From positions 372,001 through 436,000 of the forward strand of contig NC_020830.1 in NCBI RefSeq assembly GCF_000152945.2: 64,000 nt of DNA, given 5' to 3'. This document shows positions 40,385 to 50,850 of the stretch, piece after piece (within the stretch, counting starts at the first letter, position 1; every line of letters begins with the position of its first letter). The notes below the pieces were generated by a model, which saw only the letters and a list, made by a program, of their open reading frames with translations, did no database searches and had not been told where the DNA came from. Source of the DNA: Polaribacter sp. MED152. GTDB lineage: Bacteria; Bacteroidota; Bacteroidia; Flavobacteriales; Flavobacteriaceae. A program made the position numbers and the translations under genes.

Positions 40385-41773
40385 GTGAATTTAGCTCAAT
40401 ATACATCAGAATTTAAGTACAATTGGAAGTTGGCAGCACCTGTAATGTTAGGTATGTTAGGCCATACGTTTGTGGCGTTCATAGATAATATTATGGTTGG
40501 GCAGTTGGGTACTGCAGAACTGGCTGCAGTTTCTTTGGGAAATAGTTTTATGTTTATTGCAATGTCTATAGGAATTGGTTTTTCTACAGCAATTACACCT
40601 TTAATAGCTGAGGCTGATTCATCTAATAACTTACAACAGGCTAGAGCAACCTTTAAGAACGGCTTATTTTTGTGCACTGTGCTAGGAGTTTTACTTTTTT
40701 TAATGGTGTTTTTTGCAAAACCATTAATGTATTTAATGCAGCAGCCAGAAGAAGTAGTAGCCTTAGCCATTCCTTATTTAGATTTAGTTGCATTTTCTTT
40801 AATTCCGCTTATCGTTTTTCAAGCCATTAAACAATTTAGTGATGGAATGTCTATGACTAAATACCCAATGTATGCAACATTATTAGCCAATATTGTAAAT
40901 GTAGTTTTGAATTATTTATTCATTTTTGGAAAGTTTGGTTTTCCAGAATTGGGAATAGTTGGTGCTGCTTATGGAACTTTAGCTTCTAGAATAATTATGG
41001 TAATTTATCTGTGGATTTTATTAAGTTACAAAGAGAGATCAAAGAGAATTATGAATAAACTTAAATTCTTTGTTTTAGATGTTTTAATGATTAAGAAAAT
41101 CATCAATTTAGGTTCTTTAAGTGCCATGCAAATGTTCTTTGAAGTAGCTATTTTTACTGCAGCTATTTGGTTAAGTGGTCTTTTAGGTAAAAATCCACAA
41201 GCTGCAAATCAAATTGCGTTAAACTTATCTTCTATGACGTTTATGGTAGCTATGGGTTTAAGTGTGGCTTCTATGATAAGAGTTGGAAATCAAAAAGGAT
41301 TGCAAAATTACAGAGAATTAAGAAGAATTGCCTTTTCTATCTTTTTATTGGGAATGATCTTTGCAACTATTTTTGCAATTTTATTTTTTATTTTTCACAA
41401 TGTAATGCCAACCATTTATGTTGATTTGGGTGATGAATTGAATTACACAGATAATATGGAGGTAATTTCTATAGCTTCTAAATTGCTAATTGCAGCAGCA
41501 TTTTTTCAAATTTCAGACAGTATTCAAGTAGTTGTTCTAGGTGCTTTACGTGGTTTACAAGATGTAAAAATACCCACAATTCTTACATTTATTTCTTATT
41601 GGTGTGTAGGATTCCCAGTTTCTTATTTTTTAGGTTCTGAAGAAATGTATGGTAGTTTTGGTATTTGGTTGGGCTTGTTAGCTGGTTTAACTACTGCATC
41701 AATCTTGTTATTTATACGATTTAATAAGCTGACTTTAAAGTTAATAGCAACAAAGACAGAATTAGTTAGTTAA
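40385..41773 (+). CDS. MATE family multidrug efflux transporter
   Basis: The 462-residue protein has 12 predicted membrane helices in two homologous halves and the MATE pattern [19 protein letters not shown], with [17 protein letters not shown] after helix 1. It exports cationic drugs or metabolites using Na+ or H+. The start is GTG at 40385 (no ATG gives the full first helix); a TATCTTCG element at 40354-40361 is a likely promoter. Its 3' end overlaps the ttcA stop by 12 nt (convergent). Confidence 0.93.
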   Translation: MNLAQYTSEFKYNWKLAAPVMLGMLGHTFVAFIDNIMVGQLGTAELAAVSLGNSFMFIAMSIGIGFSTAITPLIAEADSSNNLQQARATFKNGLFLCTVLGVLLFLMVFFAKPLMYLMQQPEEVVALAIPYLDLVAFSLIPLIVFQAIKQFSDGMSMTKYPMYATLLANIVNVVLNYLFIFGKFGFPELGIVGAAYGTLASRIIMVIYLWILLSYKERSKRIMNKLKFFVLDVLMIKKIINLGSLSAMQMFFEVAIFTAAIWLSGLLGKNPQAANQIALNLSSMTFMVAMGLSVASMIRVGNQKGLQNYRELRRIAFSIFLLGMIFATIFAILFFIFHNVMPTIYVDLGDELNYTDNMEVISIASKLLIAAAFFQISDSIQVVVLGALRGLQDVKIPTILTFISYWCVGFPVSYFLGSEEMYGSFGIWLGLLAGLTTASILLFIRFNKLTLKLIATKTELVS

Positions 41774-42559
41774 CGTATTTACTTGAACTTTACTTTCTAA
41801 GTTATCAAAGTCATAAAGGTTGGTGTCTAACAAATGCGAAGGAAATACGTTTTGTAAGGCATTCATCATTATTGCGTTTCTATTAGGGAACTCTTTTTCC
41901 CAATGAGCTATCATTTCCTTTACTTTTTTTCTTTGTAAATTTTCTTGAGAACCACACAAATTACACGGAATTATTGGGTAGTTTTTATAGTTCGAGAATT
42001 CTTCAATATCGCTCTCATTACAAAATGCAAGGGGTCTTAAAACGACTAAATCTCCTGCATCATTTTTAAATTTTGGAGGCATAGTTTCTAGCTTTCCTGA
42101 GAAAAACATATTAAGAAAAAAAGTTTCTAGAATATCATTTTTATGATGACCTAAAGCCAATTTATTGCAACCTAAGTCTTTGGCAGCCTCATATAAAGTT
42201 CCTCTTCTTAATCTAGAGCAAAGGCTGCAAGTGGTTTTGCCTTCAGGAGTTTTATCCATCACCACTTTGTAGGTGTTTTTTTCAATTATTTTAAAATCAA
42301 CTTTTAGGTTACTTAAATAAGTTGGTAACACTTCTTCTGGAAAACCGGGTTGTTTTTGATCTAGATTTACAGCAATCAAATCAAAATTTATAGGTGCAAC
42401 TTTTTGGAAATAAAGTAACAAATCTAATAGGGTATAGCTGTCTTTTCCTCCAGATAAACAAACCATAATTTTATCACCTTCTTCAATCATTGTGTATTGT
42501 TGAATGGCTTGTGCTACAGATTTCTGAAGTTTTTTAGTGTTTTGATGCTGTTGATTCAT
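41762..42559 (-). CDS. ttcA: tRNA 2-thiocytidine(32) synthetase TtcA
   Basis: The 265-residue protein has the PP-loop ATP-pyrophosphatase motif [11 protein letters not shown] (35-45) and two Cys pairs: C111-SLC114 and C199-NLC202. TtcA binds a [4Fe-4S] cluster and thiolates C32 in some tRNAs. ThiI and MnmA lack this Cys arrangement. The gene ends in overlap with the MATE gene; its start is 48 nt after the aminotransferase stop on the same strand. Confidence 0.92.
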   Translation of the reverse strand: MNQQHQNTKKLQKSVAQAIQQYTMIEEGDKIMVCLSGGKDSYTLLDLLLYFQKVAPINFDLIAVNLDQKQPGFPEEVLPTYLSNLKVDFKIIEKNTYKVVMDKTPEGKTTCSLCSRLRRGTLYEAAKDLGCNKLALGHHKNDILETFFLNMFFSGKLETMPPKFKNDAGDLVVLRPLAFCNESDIEEFSNYKNYPIIPCNLCGSQENLQRKKVKEMIAHWEKEFPNRNAIMMNALQNVFPSHLLDTNLYDFDNLESKVQVNTLTN

Positions 42560-42606
42560 AGCTGCAAAAATAATAGAATCAATAAGATTTAAAAGCTACT
42601 TTTAAT

Positions 42607-43785
42607 TTAAATGCACTCTTCAATTGCATCTAAAATTATTTGACATCCTTTTATCAGTTCTTCATCAGAAATGGTAAGTGGAGGAGTAATTCTCATAGCT
42701 CTGCCTTCAAATAATAAAAAGAAAAGTATTAAACCTTTATTTAAACATTTCATAATGATTTTAGCTGCTAATTCTGGAGATTCTACAATAGCAGCTAGCA
42801 TTAATCCTTTGCCTCTAATTTCTAGAATAGATTCATGTTGCAATAGATTTCTAATGATGTTCTCCTTACGTAAACTTTCAGATATTAAATCATCTTTTAA
42901 TATAACATCTAAAGTAGCATTTGCTGCTGCTGCAATTACTGGATGGCCAGCAAATGTAGAGATATGTCCAAGTTTAGGATTATCTTTTAAAAGACTCATT
43001 CTATCTTGAGAAGCAATGAAAGCACCTATTGGCATTCCACCACCTAAACCTTTACCAGTAATGATAATATCTGGAGTTACGTTATAATTTTCAAATCCCC
43101 AAAATTTACCAGTTCTACCAATGCCAGTTTGTATTTCATCAAGAATTAAGAGCGCACCAACTTCATTGCATTTAGCTTTAACTTCAGCTAAATAGTTATC
43201 AAATGGCTCAATAAAACCAGCACCACCTTGAATAGTTTCTAAAATAACTGCTGCAGTATTCTTTGTTATTTGCTCTAAACAAAAAGTACAATTAAAAGCA
43301 ATAAATTTAATACCAGGAATTAAAGGCCTAAAAGCAGCATTTTGCCTTTCTACACCAGAAACACTCATTGCACCTTGAGTATTGCCATGATAAGAATTTT
43401 TGGCGGCAATAATTTCTGATCTTCCTGTAACTCTTTTTGCTAGTTTTAAAGCACCTTCTGTAGCTTCTGTTCCTGAATTTGTAATGTATATAGATTGTAA
43501 GGTTTTGGGCAGAGTAGAAGCTAATTTTTTACAAAGAGAAACTTGTGGTTCTTGTATAAACTCACCATAAACCATAACATGTGTATAGTTGTCTACTTGC
43601 CTTTTGATGGCTTTATTTACCAATGGATGGTTATGACCTAGACTATTGGCCGAAACTCCAGCTACAAAATCTAAATAGGCTTTTTTATCACTGTCATAAA
43701 TGTAAGAACCATTTGCATGAGAAATTTCTATAGCTAATGGGTGAGGAGAGGTTTGTGCTTGATATTTGTAAAAATCTGATTTCAA
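42607..43785 (-). CDS. Class III aminotransferase (PLP)
   Basis: The protein (392 residues) is a class III omega-type aminotransferase with TNSGTEATEGALKLA (PLP phosphate), DEIQTGIGRTG (Asp), and GKGLGGGMPIGA with the Schiff-base Lys. The start is TTG at 43785, one nt after the OstA-like stop at 43787; the alternative in-frame ATG at 43854 gives an extra basic N-terminus unlike the family and overlaps the upstream gene by 68 bp. It could be an ornithine, acetylornithine or 4-aminobutyrate transaminase. The operon with an OstA-like gene is common in Flavobacteriaceae. Confidence 0.9.
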   Translation of the reverse strand: MKSDFYKYQAQTSPHPLAIEISHANGSYIYDSDKKAYLDFVAGVSANSLGHNHPLVNKAIKRQVDNYTHVMVYGEFIQEPQVSLCKKLASTLPKTLQSIYITNSGTEATEGALKLAKRVTGRSEIIAAKNSYHGNTQGAMSVSGVERQNAAFRPLIPGIKFIAFNCTFCLEQITKNTAAVILETIQGGAGFIEPFDNYLAEVKAKCNEVGALLILDEIQTGIGRTGKFWGFENYNVTPDIIITGKGLGGGMPIGAFIASQDRMSLLKDNPKLGHISTFAGHPVIAAAANATLDVILKDDLISESLRKENIIRNLLQHESILEIRGKGLMLAAIVESPELAAKIIMKCLNKGLILFFLLFEGRAMRITPPLTISDEELIKGCQIILDAIEECI

Positions 43786-43786
43786 A

Positions 43787-45424
43787 TTATTGACCAAAAC
43801 GAGAGAGGGAAGTTTGCTTTTTATCTTTCTTTTTATCTTTTGTTTTCTCATCAATAAATAATGAGGGTTTTTCTAAGGCTTTCTTTTTTATTGGAGCCTT
43901 ATTTTCTTGACCATCTTTAATAAAAATATCATATTTAGTTTTAGGTTGCTCATCTTCTCTCCAAATAAAACCTTTAATTTTTCTACCTTCTAAATCGAGT
44001 TCAGAAGGAGGATATGTTTTTCCATCTGAACTTTTTAGATATTTAATAGACTGAATTTCGCCATTTTCTAAAGTAAATTCAATATTGCTAGAAACTTCCT
44101 TAGTTATGGTTTCCAAAACTTGCGTTTCTGCATTTCTATTAAAATAAATAGATTCAGCATTACCTTTAACCAAAAGAAATTTAAGCTTATTAGCATCAAA
44201 TTTACCAAACATGTTTCTACCTTTTATCTGATTGTAATCCTCTTTAGCTAAAGAATCTTTAGAAACAATAAAAGCATTATTAAAAACCTTTAGAGAGTCT
44301 AGTTTTTCGGTTTCTAAATTAGATTGCAAATAGATACTATCTCCTGTTATTTGATTTTGATCTGACCAAATTACGGGGTTTCTATACATTTTAGTGTAGC
44401 CTGTTTCTTGGTTTGTATGAATAGAATCGCATTTACCTTGTAAATCTGATTTGAAAATTTTTACATTGTGATAGGTTCTAATCACACGTTTTTTAGGTTT
44501 TCCTGTCACCAATAAAGTATCTCCATGGATAAACATAGAATCTTTCTCTATAATTGATATTGCAACCGCTCTTTTTATGATAAATAGTGAATCTTTTTTC
44601 TCAAATAACTCAGCATAATTTCCTTTCGATATAAAATTTTGAACAGTATCTATTACTTTAATATTGTTTGTAGCAGAGGCAAATCCTTTATTTTTATCGT
44701 AATACAAACTATCACCTTCAACTGTTCTTTCTTTTAAAAATAATTTAGCATTCTTGGTAAAATAGGAAATGTCTGTTTTTGTATTGTAAAACCCTTTCTC
44801 TGAATATAACTTATTCTCATTCTGAGTATTGGTTATTGTTGATGGGCCATATAAATAGGCCAAGCCAGAGTCTGTATAATAATCTAAGTGATTAGAAGCT
44901 AAATTGTGCTCTGGATTTACCACAGTAACTCTAGTTGTTGCTGTAAACTTTTTATTCTCTAAATAGTAATTACCATTTTTACTTTTTAGCGTATTTGTTA
45001 CGTCTCTAATAGTTGCATAATTTTGATAGTATAATTTTTGATTAATTCTATCAAACTGCAAAGTATCTGTGGTAAGCGTCATTGTAGGATCTTTTAAAAC
45101 TACATTACCCCAAGAAAGTGCTTGTTTGGCATTAGCATCATAATCTGCATAATCACTAGTTTGTGTAATGGTATCACCTTGCTTAATTAACACATTACCA
45201 ATGGCCTTAAAGAAATTCTCTTTTTTGTAGAAAAGAGCTTGCTGACAGGTTAAATTTATTCCATCATGTTTTATGCGAACATTACCTAAAAGAATAGTTG
45301 CTCCAGGTGTTTTCTCTTCATCTGCATATTGTATTTCTGCATTTTCTATAATAATTTTCTTTTTCTCTTGAGAATAAGAAATTATAGAAGTAAGACAAAG
45401 GCATAAAAAAAGTATTCTTTTCAA
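43787..45424 (-). CDS. OstA-like (LptA/LptD-N superfamily) protein
   Basis: The protein (545 residues from TTG at 45424) has a signal peptide (RILFLCLCLTSIISYSQ) and OstA/LptA-like beta-jellyroll repeats (IIENAEIQYADEEKTPGATILLGNVRI, shown in part as GATILLGNVRIKHDGINL; later GNVLIKQGDTITQTSDYADYD), extending through about 400 residues. LptA-like jellyrolls form the bridge for LPS export; the Bacteroidota OstA-like proteins are longer. A longer frame to 45466 would start upstream of a TATTTTTG element (about 45444), so 45424 is preferred; both starts would be TTG. Confidence 0.85.
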   Translation of the reverse strand: MKRILFLCLCLTSIISYSQEKKKIIIENAEIQYADEEKTPGATILLGNVRIKHDGINLTCQQALFYKKENFFKAIGNVLIKQGDTITQTSDYADYDANAKQALSWGNVVLKDPTMTLTTDTLQFDRINQKLYYQNYATIRDVTNTLKSKNGNYYLENKKFTATTRVTVVNPEHNLASNHLDYYTDSGLAYLYGPSTITNTQNENKLYSEKGFYNTKTDISYFTKNAKLFLKERTVEGDSLYYDKNKGFASATNNIKVIDTVQNFISKGNYAELFEKKDSLFIIKRAVAISIIEKDSMFIHGDTLLVTGKPKKRVIRTYHNVKIFKSDLQGKCDSIHTNQETGYTKMYRNPVIWSDQNQITGDSIYLQSNLETEKLDSLKVFNNAFIVSKDSLAKEDYNQIKGRNMFGKFDANKLKFLLVKGNAESIYFNRNAETQVLETITKEVSSNIEFTLENGEIQSIKYLKSSDGKTYPPSELDLEGRKIKGFIWREDEQPKTKYDIFIKDGQENKAPIKKKALEKPSLFIDEKTKDKKKDKKQTSLSRFGQ

Positions 45425-45487
45425 AAGATTTGTTTTGCGACAAAAATAATGAAAAGAATACCTCAAGTTCTTAATTTTAAGATAAAA

Positions 45488-46759
45488 CTACCTTTTGATA
45501 GTTTGTTTTCTATCTGGACCTACAGAAACAATTTTTACAGGTACACCAGTTTCTTTCTCAATGAAAGCAACATAATCTAATAAATTTTGTGGTAGTTGAT
45601 CTTCTTTAGTCATTTTGGTTAAATCATCTTCCCAACCTTTAAATTCTGAATAGTTTACAGATACGTTTTCAGGTTCTATATTGTAAGGTAAATGTGTAAT
45701 TTCTTCACCTTTATAATTATAAGAAGTACATACTTTTAGTGTATCAAAACCAGAAAGTACATCACCTTTCATCATCATTAATTGTGTAACTCCATTTACA
45801 TCAACAGCATACTTTAAAGCTACTAAATCTAACCAACCACATCTTCTTGGTCTTCCTGTTGTTGCACCAAATTCATGCCCAACTCTAGCCATTGTTGCTC
45901 CATCTTCATCAAACAATTCTGTAGGAAAAGGACCTGAACCAACTCTTGTAGTATACGCTTTAAAAATTCCGAATACTTCTCCAATTCTGTTTGGAGCCAC
46001 ACCTAAACCAGTACAAGCACCAGCTGCTGTTGTGTTTGATGATGTTACAAATGGATATGTTCCAAAATCAATGTCTAATAAAGAACCTTGAGCACCTTCT
46101 GCAAGAATGGTTTTCTTGTCTTTAATAGCTTGGTTTAAGAATTCTTCACTATCAATAAATTGTAGTGTTCTTAATTTATCTATTCCCTTACAAAACTCTG
46201 CTTCTAATTCATCTAAATTATATTCAATTTGAACATCAAAGAATTCTAGCATTTTAATATGCTTTTCAGTTAAAGCATCGTATTTTTCTTTCCAGTTGTC
46301 TAATTCTAAATCTCCAACTCTCATTCCATTTCTTCCAGTTTTGTCCATATACGTTGGTCCAATACCTTTTAATGTAGAACCAATTTTGGCTTTACCTTTA
46401 GAAGTTTCTGAGGCTGCATCTAGTAATCTATGAGTAGGTAAAATTAAATGTGCTTTTCTAGAAATTAACAGTTTAGAAGTGTAATCTATATTATGCTTAT
46501 CTAAGTTTTCTAATTCTTTTTTAAAGATTACTGGGTCTATAACAACTCCATTTCCGACAACGTTTAAAGCTGTTTTATGAAAAATACCAGAAGGTATCGT
46601 ATGTAACACGTGCTTATAACCATCAAAAATTAAAGTATGTCCTGCATTTGGCCCTCCTTGAAAACGTGCAATAATGTCGTAGTTTTGGGTTAATACATCA
46701 ACAATTTTTCCTTTTCCTTCATCACCCCATTGTAATCCTAATAATAAATCTACTGCCAT
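45488..46759 (-). CDS. purA: Adenylosuccinate synthase
   Basis: The 423-residue protein has the GTP-binding N-terminus LGLQWGDEGKGKIVD, PNAGHT with the catalytic His, GIGPTYMDKTGRNG, TTTGRPRRCGW and the C-terminal VSVGPDRKQTI. It converts IMP and Asp to adenylosuccinate on the AMP branch of purine synthesis. It follows fur by 38 nt and may be co-transcribed with it and spoT. Confidence 0.98.
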   Translation of the reverse strand: MAVDLLLGLQWGDEGKGKIVDVLTQNYDIIARFQGGPNAGHTLIFDGYKHVLHTIPSGIFHKTALNVVGNGVVIDPVIFKKELENLDKHNIDYTSKLLISRKAHLILPTHRLLDAASETSKGKAKIGSTLKGIGPTYMDKTGRNGMRVGDLELDNWKEKYDALTEKHIKMLEFFDVQIEYNLDELEAEFCKGIDKLRTLQFIDSEEFLNQAIKDKKTILAEGAQGSLLDIDFGTYPFVTSSNTTAAGACTGLGVAPNRIGEVFGIFKAYTTRVGSGPFPTELFDEDGATMARVGHEFGATTGRPRRCGWLDLVALKYAVDVNGVTQLMMMKGDVLSGFDTLKVCTSYNYKGEEITHLPYNIEPENVSVNYSEFKGWEDDLTKMTKEDQLPQNLLDYVAFIEKETGVPVKIVSVGPDRKQTIKR

Positions 46760-46797
46760 TTTTGTAATTGTGTAATTGTTAAATCTTTAAATTTAAT

Positions 46798-47259
46798 TTA
46801 TGATAAGTTGTTTGTGTCTTTCTTTTTTGTTCCGTAAAAATATAATGAGTGATTGTGTATATCAATGTCAAAAATATCTTCTATGGTTTTTTTGATGATT
46901 TGAATTCGTGGATCACAAAATTCTTTAACATCTCCAGAATCTGTAAATATTACATGATCGTGGTTTTTATCAAAATAACTCTTTTCATATCGAGCCATGG
47001 TTTGACCATCAAACTGATGTTTACGAACTAAACCACAATCTAAAAGTAAATCAATAGTATTGTAAAGTGTTGCTCTACTAACTCTGTAGTTTTTGTTTTT
47101 CATTTTAATGTAGAGAGACTCTATATCAAAATGCTCATCTGCATCGTAAATTTCTTGTAGGATTGCATAACGTTCAGGTGTTTTTCTGTGTTTATGCTCT
47201 TGTAAGTATGAGGTAAAAACTTTTTTAACTACTTCTTGATTTTCAAGAGAATTATTCAT
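46798..47259 (-). CDS. fur: Fur family transcriptional regulator
   Basis: The 153-residue protein has the winged-helix of Fur proteins ([33 protein letters not shown]) and the metal-site residues HDHVIF and EFCDPRI; the C-terminal CxxC structural-zinc motif is lacking. It regulates iron or peroxide genes. The named subfamily (Fur, Zur, PerR) cannot be settled from sequence. It lies between purA and spoT in one direction. Confidence 0.88.
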   Translation of the reverse strand: MNNSLENQEVVKKVFTSYLQEHKHRKTPERYAILQEIYDADEHFDIESLYIKMKNKNYRVSRATLYNTIDLLLDCGLVRKHQFDGQTMARYEKSYFDKNHDHVIFTDSGDVKEFCDPRIQIIKKTIEDIFDIDIHNHSLYFYGTKKKDTNNLS

Positions 47260-47331
47260 GGATTTAATTTTTACGAAAAAACAAATTTACAGTTATTTCT
47301 GAATAAAAATGTACTTTTCTAAAAATGATAT

Positions 47332-49554
47332 TTACATTCTATTAACACGTTCCACTTTTTTAACTCCTTCTACTTTTTGAATGCGATTCATTAGCTTTTT
47401 CAATTGTGCACTATTCTTAACACTAAGTGATATTTTACCATCGAAAACACCTTCATCTCCAGAGATATTGATACTGTGAATAAATACACCCATGTTACTA
47501 GAAATAATTTTGGTTACTTCATTTACAATACCTGAAGTATCTACACCATTTATGTGTAAAACAACTTTAAAATCTTGTTTGGTTGAATCAATCCATTTGG
47601 CTTGCATAATTCTGTAAGCATAATTAGATTGTAAAGAAATTGCATTAGGACAGTTCTTTTTATGGACTTTAATACCATCATTAATAGTTAAAAAACCAAA
47701 AACCTGATCTCCAGGAATTGGATTACAACATTTTGAAAGTTTATAATCTAGTTTTTCTTCTTCCTTACCAAAAACTAAAGCATCGTATTTATGCGTAATT
47801 TCTTCAGTACCATCTGCATTTTCAGTAGGAGATGCGTTTCTTCTTAATTTAGTTTTAAAGAAGTTTAAAATGGTACTATTTCTTTGAGAAACAAAGGCTT
47901 TTAACTGTGTATTGTCTATGGCACCATTACCAATTCTGTAATATAAATCGAAACTAGTTCTTAACTTAAAGAAGTTAACTAATTCATTCGTTGTTTTCTC
48001 ATTAAACGAAATTTTTAAATGTCGTAACTTACGTTTTAAAATGGCTTTACCTTCTTCAGCAATAAGTTTCTCTTCTTCTTTTAAGGCTGCTCTAATTTTA
48101 GTTTTTGCTCTTGCTGTAATTACAAAGTCTAGCCAACGTGCATTTGGTTTATTTGTAGAACTTGTAATTACCTCAATTTGATCTCCACTTCTCAAGGTAT
48201 AACTTAAAGGAACCAGTTTACCATTTACTTTTGCACCTCTACATTTTAAACCTATATCTGTATGAATAGAAAAGGCAAAGTCTAGTGCAGAAGCATCTTT
48301 TGGTAAAGATTTTAAATCTCCTTTTGGTGTAAAAACGTAAATTTCCTTTGCATAAAGATTTAATTTAAAATCTTCTACAAAATCTACAGCATTTAAACTT
48401 TGATTTTCTAAAGTCTCTTTTAACCTGTTTAGCCAAACATCTAAACCACTTTCATTTTCATCACCTTGTTTATATTTAAAGTGAGCAGCATATCCTTTCT
48501 CTGCAATTTCGTTCATTCTTTCAGAGCGAATTTGAACCTCTACCCATTGAGCATCTGGACCGATTACTGTAATGTGTAATGCTTCATATCCTGTTGATTT
48601 GGGCTGAGAAATCCAATCTCTTAAACGTGCAGGATTTGGTCTAAAATTATCTGTAACTATAGAGTAAATTTTCCAAGCATCATGCTTTTCATCTTTAGAA
48701 ATAGGTTTAAAAATTATTCTGATCGCATATTTATCAAAAACCTCTTCAAAAGTTACATTTTGCTTTTGCATTTTTCTACGAATAGAAAAAATAGATTTGA
48801 ATCTACCCTTAATTTCATAGGTGAAGTTTTCTTTGTCTAGGCCATTTTTTAAAGTATCCTCAAAACGTCTTAAATAGTTTTGTTGCTCTTCTTTACTTTC
48901 TTTAATTTTTGCAACAATGCTATTGAAAACATCTGGCTCTGTGTATTTTAATCCTAAATCTTCTAACTCAGTTTTAATATTATACAAACCTAATCTATGA
49001 GCTAGAGGTGCATAAATATATAAGGTTTCTGAAGCAATTTTTACCTGTTTATAACCAGGCATTGCATCCATAGTTTGCATGTTGTGCAGCCTATCAGCAA
49101 TTTTTATGAGGATAACTCTTACATCATCATGTAAGGTAAGAAGCATTTTTCTAAAGTTCTCTGCTTGAATAGAGGCATCTTGTTCTTTATTTAAACGAGA
49201 AATTTTGGTAAGTCCGTTTACAATTCTTGCAATTGTTTCTCCAAACAATTGCTCCATATCATCTAAGGTATAGTCTGTATCTTCAACAACATCATGCAAT
49301 AAAGCTGCTGCAATAGAAGTAGCACCCAAACCAATTTCCATAGCTACTATTTTTGCTACTGCAATTGGATGAAAAATATAAGGTTCACCTGTTTTTCTTC
49401 TTTGCTTTGAGTGTGCATCTACAGCAATATCAAAAGCCTTTCTTATAAGTTCTTTATCTTCTTTTGATAAAACCTCATAAGTACCTTTTAGCAAATCTTT
49501 ATATCGATTTGCAATTTCTTTATTTTCTTCTTCTATGGTTGCTGTATACTCCAT
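47332..49554 (-). CDS. Bifunctional (p)ppGpp synthetase/hydrolase (RelA/SpoT family)
   Basis: The 740-residue protein has the HD hydrolase domain (HPIAVAKIVA, HDVVEDTDYTLDDM), the synthetase domain (KSTGYEALHITVIG, EVQIRSERMNEIAEKG), a TGS domain (VFTPKGDLKSLPKDASALDFAF) and a C-terminal ACT domain (about 655-735). The intact HDVVEDT motif indicates hydrolase activity; synthetase motifs are intact too. It makes and removes the stringent-response alarmone. As usual in Bacteroidota, this one protein probably does both. Confidence 0.97.
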   Translation of the reverse strand: MEYTATIEEENKEIANRYKDLLKGTYEVLSKEDKELIRKAFDIAVDAHSKQRRKTGEPYIFHPIAVAKIVAMEIGLGATSIAAALLHDVVEDTDYTLDDMEQLFGETIARIVNGLTKISRLNKEQDASIQAENFRKMLLTLHDDVRVILIKIADRLHNMQTMDAMPGYKQVKIASETLYIYAPLAHRLGLYNIKTELEDLGLKYTEPDVFNSIVAKIKESKEEQQNYLRRFEDTLKNGLDKENFTYEIKGRFKSIFSIRRKMQKQNVTFEEVFDKYAIRIIFKPISKDEKHDAWKIYSIVTDNFRPNPARLRDWISQPKSTGYEALHITVIGPDAQWVEVQIRSERMNEIAEKGYAAHFKYKQGDENESGLDVWLNRLKETLENQSLNAVDFVEDFKLNLYAKEIYVFTPKGDLKSLPKDASALDFAFSIHTDIGLKCRGAKVNGKLVPLSYTLRSGDQIEVITSSTNKPNARWLDFVITARAKTKIRAALKEEEKLIAEEGKAILKRKLRHLKISFNEKTTNELVNFFKLRTSFDLYYRIGNGAIDNTQLKAFVSQRNSTILNFFKTKLRRNASPTENADGTEEITHKYDALVFGKEEEKLDYKLSKCCNPIPGDQVFGFLTINDGIKVHKKNCPNAISLQSNYAYRIMQAKWIDSTKQDFKVVLHINGVDTSGIVNEVTKIISSNMGVFIHSINISGDEGVFDGKISLSVKNSAQLKKLMNRIQKVEGVKKVERVNRM

Positions 49555-49617
49555 AAATATTTTTAAAGCTTTAAAAACTAAGTGAATTTAGGAAAACCTA
49601 TGTTAACGAGCAAACAT

Positions 49618-50850
49618 TTAAGATTCTAAATTTTTAACTCTATTTAATAAAGTTGGATGAGAATAATGCATAAAAACATAAGCAGGATGTGGGGTTAAAT
49701 TACTTAAACTGTTTTTAGATAATTTTTTAAGTGAAGATATTAATGGTGCTGCTTTAAAAGTATTTTTGGCATAATTATCTGCCTGATATTCAAATTTACG
49801 AGACATATAGTTCATGAATAAACCTGTAATTTCTGAAATAGGTGAATATAAAATTCCGAATGCTATTAAACCAATGTGAAAACTTGGAGTTGCAACACCC
49901 AATGCTTTTGATAATATTGGTGAATTCACAAAAAATGATAAAATGTAAAGCGTAAATCCTGTGAGTAGAACAGAGGTTATCAAATTAAAAATGATATGTT
50001 TTTTCTTGTAATGGCCAACTTCATGAGCTAAAACAGCAACAATTTCTTCTGTTTCTAAATCATTTATAAGTGTATCAAAAAGCGTAATTCTTCTCTGAGC
50101 ACCAAAACCAGAAAAGTAAGCATTAGCCTTGGTAGAGCGTTTAGAGCCATCGATTACAAATATATTGTTTATGGTAAAACCAACCTTTTTAGCATATTTT
50201 TCTATAGCAAACTTTAATTCTCCATCTTCTAAAGGTGTCTGTTTGTTGAATAAAGGAACAATTAATTTAGCGTAAAACATGTTCATGAATAGCGAGAAAA
50301 TAGCAATTAATGCCCAAGCGTAAATCCAAAAGTTAGGTCCAAAAAACTCATAAAACCATATGATGAGTGATAGAATTCCTCCTCCAAGAATAATAGACAT
50401 TATCCAACCTTTTACTTTATCTAACCAAAAAGTTATTTTGGTAGATTTATTAAAACCAAATTTTTCTTCAATTACAAAAGTTTTATAAAATTGAAAGGGT
50501 ATAGCTAAAACATCGGAAGCCAACATAATAATACCAAAGAAAATTAAAGCAACTAAAATTGAATTTGATGTTATATTTCTTGCAATTTCATCAACCCATT
50601 TAAAGCCTTCTAGAAAAAAGAATAATAAGGTTAAACATAGAGAAAAGGATGAGCTTACTAAAGAAAACCTAGCATTTTCCTTTTTGTAAGATTGAGATTT
50701 TGCATATTCTTCTTGATTGTAAACGTCTGCTAATTTTGCGGGTATTTTATCATTAAAGTGTTTGCTATTTATATAATCTAAAATTTGATCAATTAAAAAA
50801 CTTACAACTATAATTGCAATTAAAATGTAAAATAGGGTAGTGGGTTGCAT
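49618..50850 (-). CDS. M48 family metallopeptidase (Ste24-like)
   Basis: The 410-residue membrane protein has the M48A zinc motif LAHEVGHYKKKH (about 282) and the distal zinc Glu in SRKFEYQADNYA (about 351), flanked by seven membrane helices, as in CAAX-prenyl protease Ste24/HtpX relatives. It is an inner-membrane protease for quality control or peptide processing. It shares the TAATG overlap with ppgK (1 nt). Confidence 0.92.
   Translation of the reverse strand: MQPTTLFYILIAIIVVSFLIDQILDYINSKHFNDKIPAKLADVYNQEEYAKSQSYKKENARFSLVSSSFSLCLTLLFFFLEGFKWVDEIARNITSNSILVALIFFGIIMLASDVLAIPFQFYKTFVIEEKFGFNKSTKITFWLDKVKGWIMSIILGGGILSLIIWFYEFFGPNFWIYAWALIAIFSLFMNMFYAKLIVPLFNKQTPLEDGELKFAIEKYAKKVGFTINNIFVIDGSKRSTKANAYFSGFGAQRRITLFDTLINDLETEEIVAVLAHEVGHYKKKHIIFNLITSVLLTGFTLYILSFFVNSPILSKALGVATPSFHIGLIAFGILYSPISEITGLFMNYMSRKFEYQADNYAKNTFKAAPLISSLKKLSKNSLSNLTPHPAYVFMHYSHPTLLNRVKNLES

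Noticed and set aside
40396..40770. A 124-codon minus-strand frame opposite the MATE gene
   Set aside because: It is the mirror of helix-coding codons and has no family resemblance.
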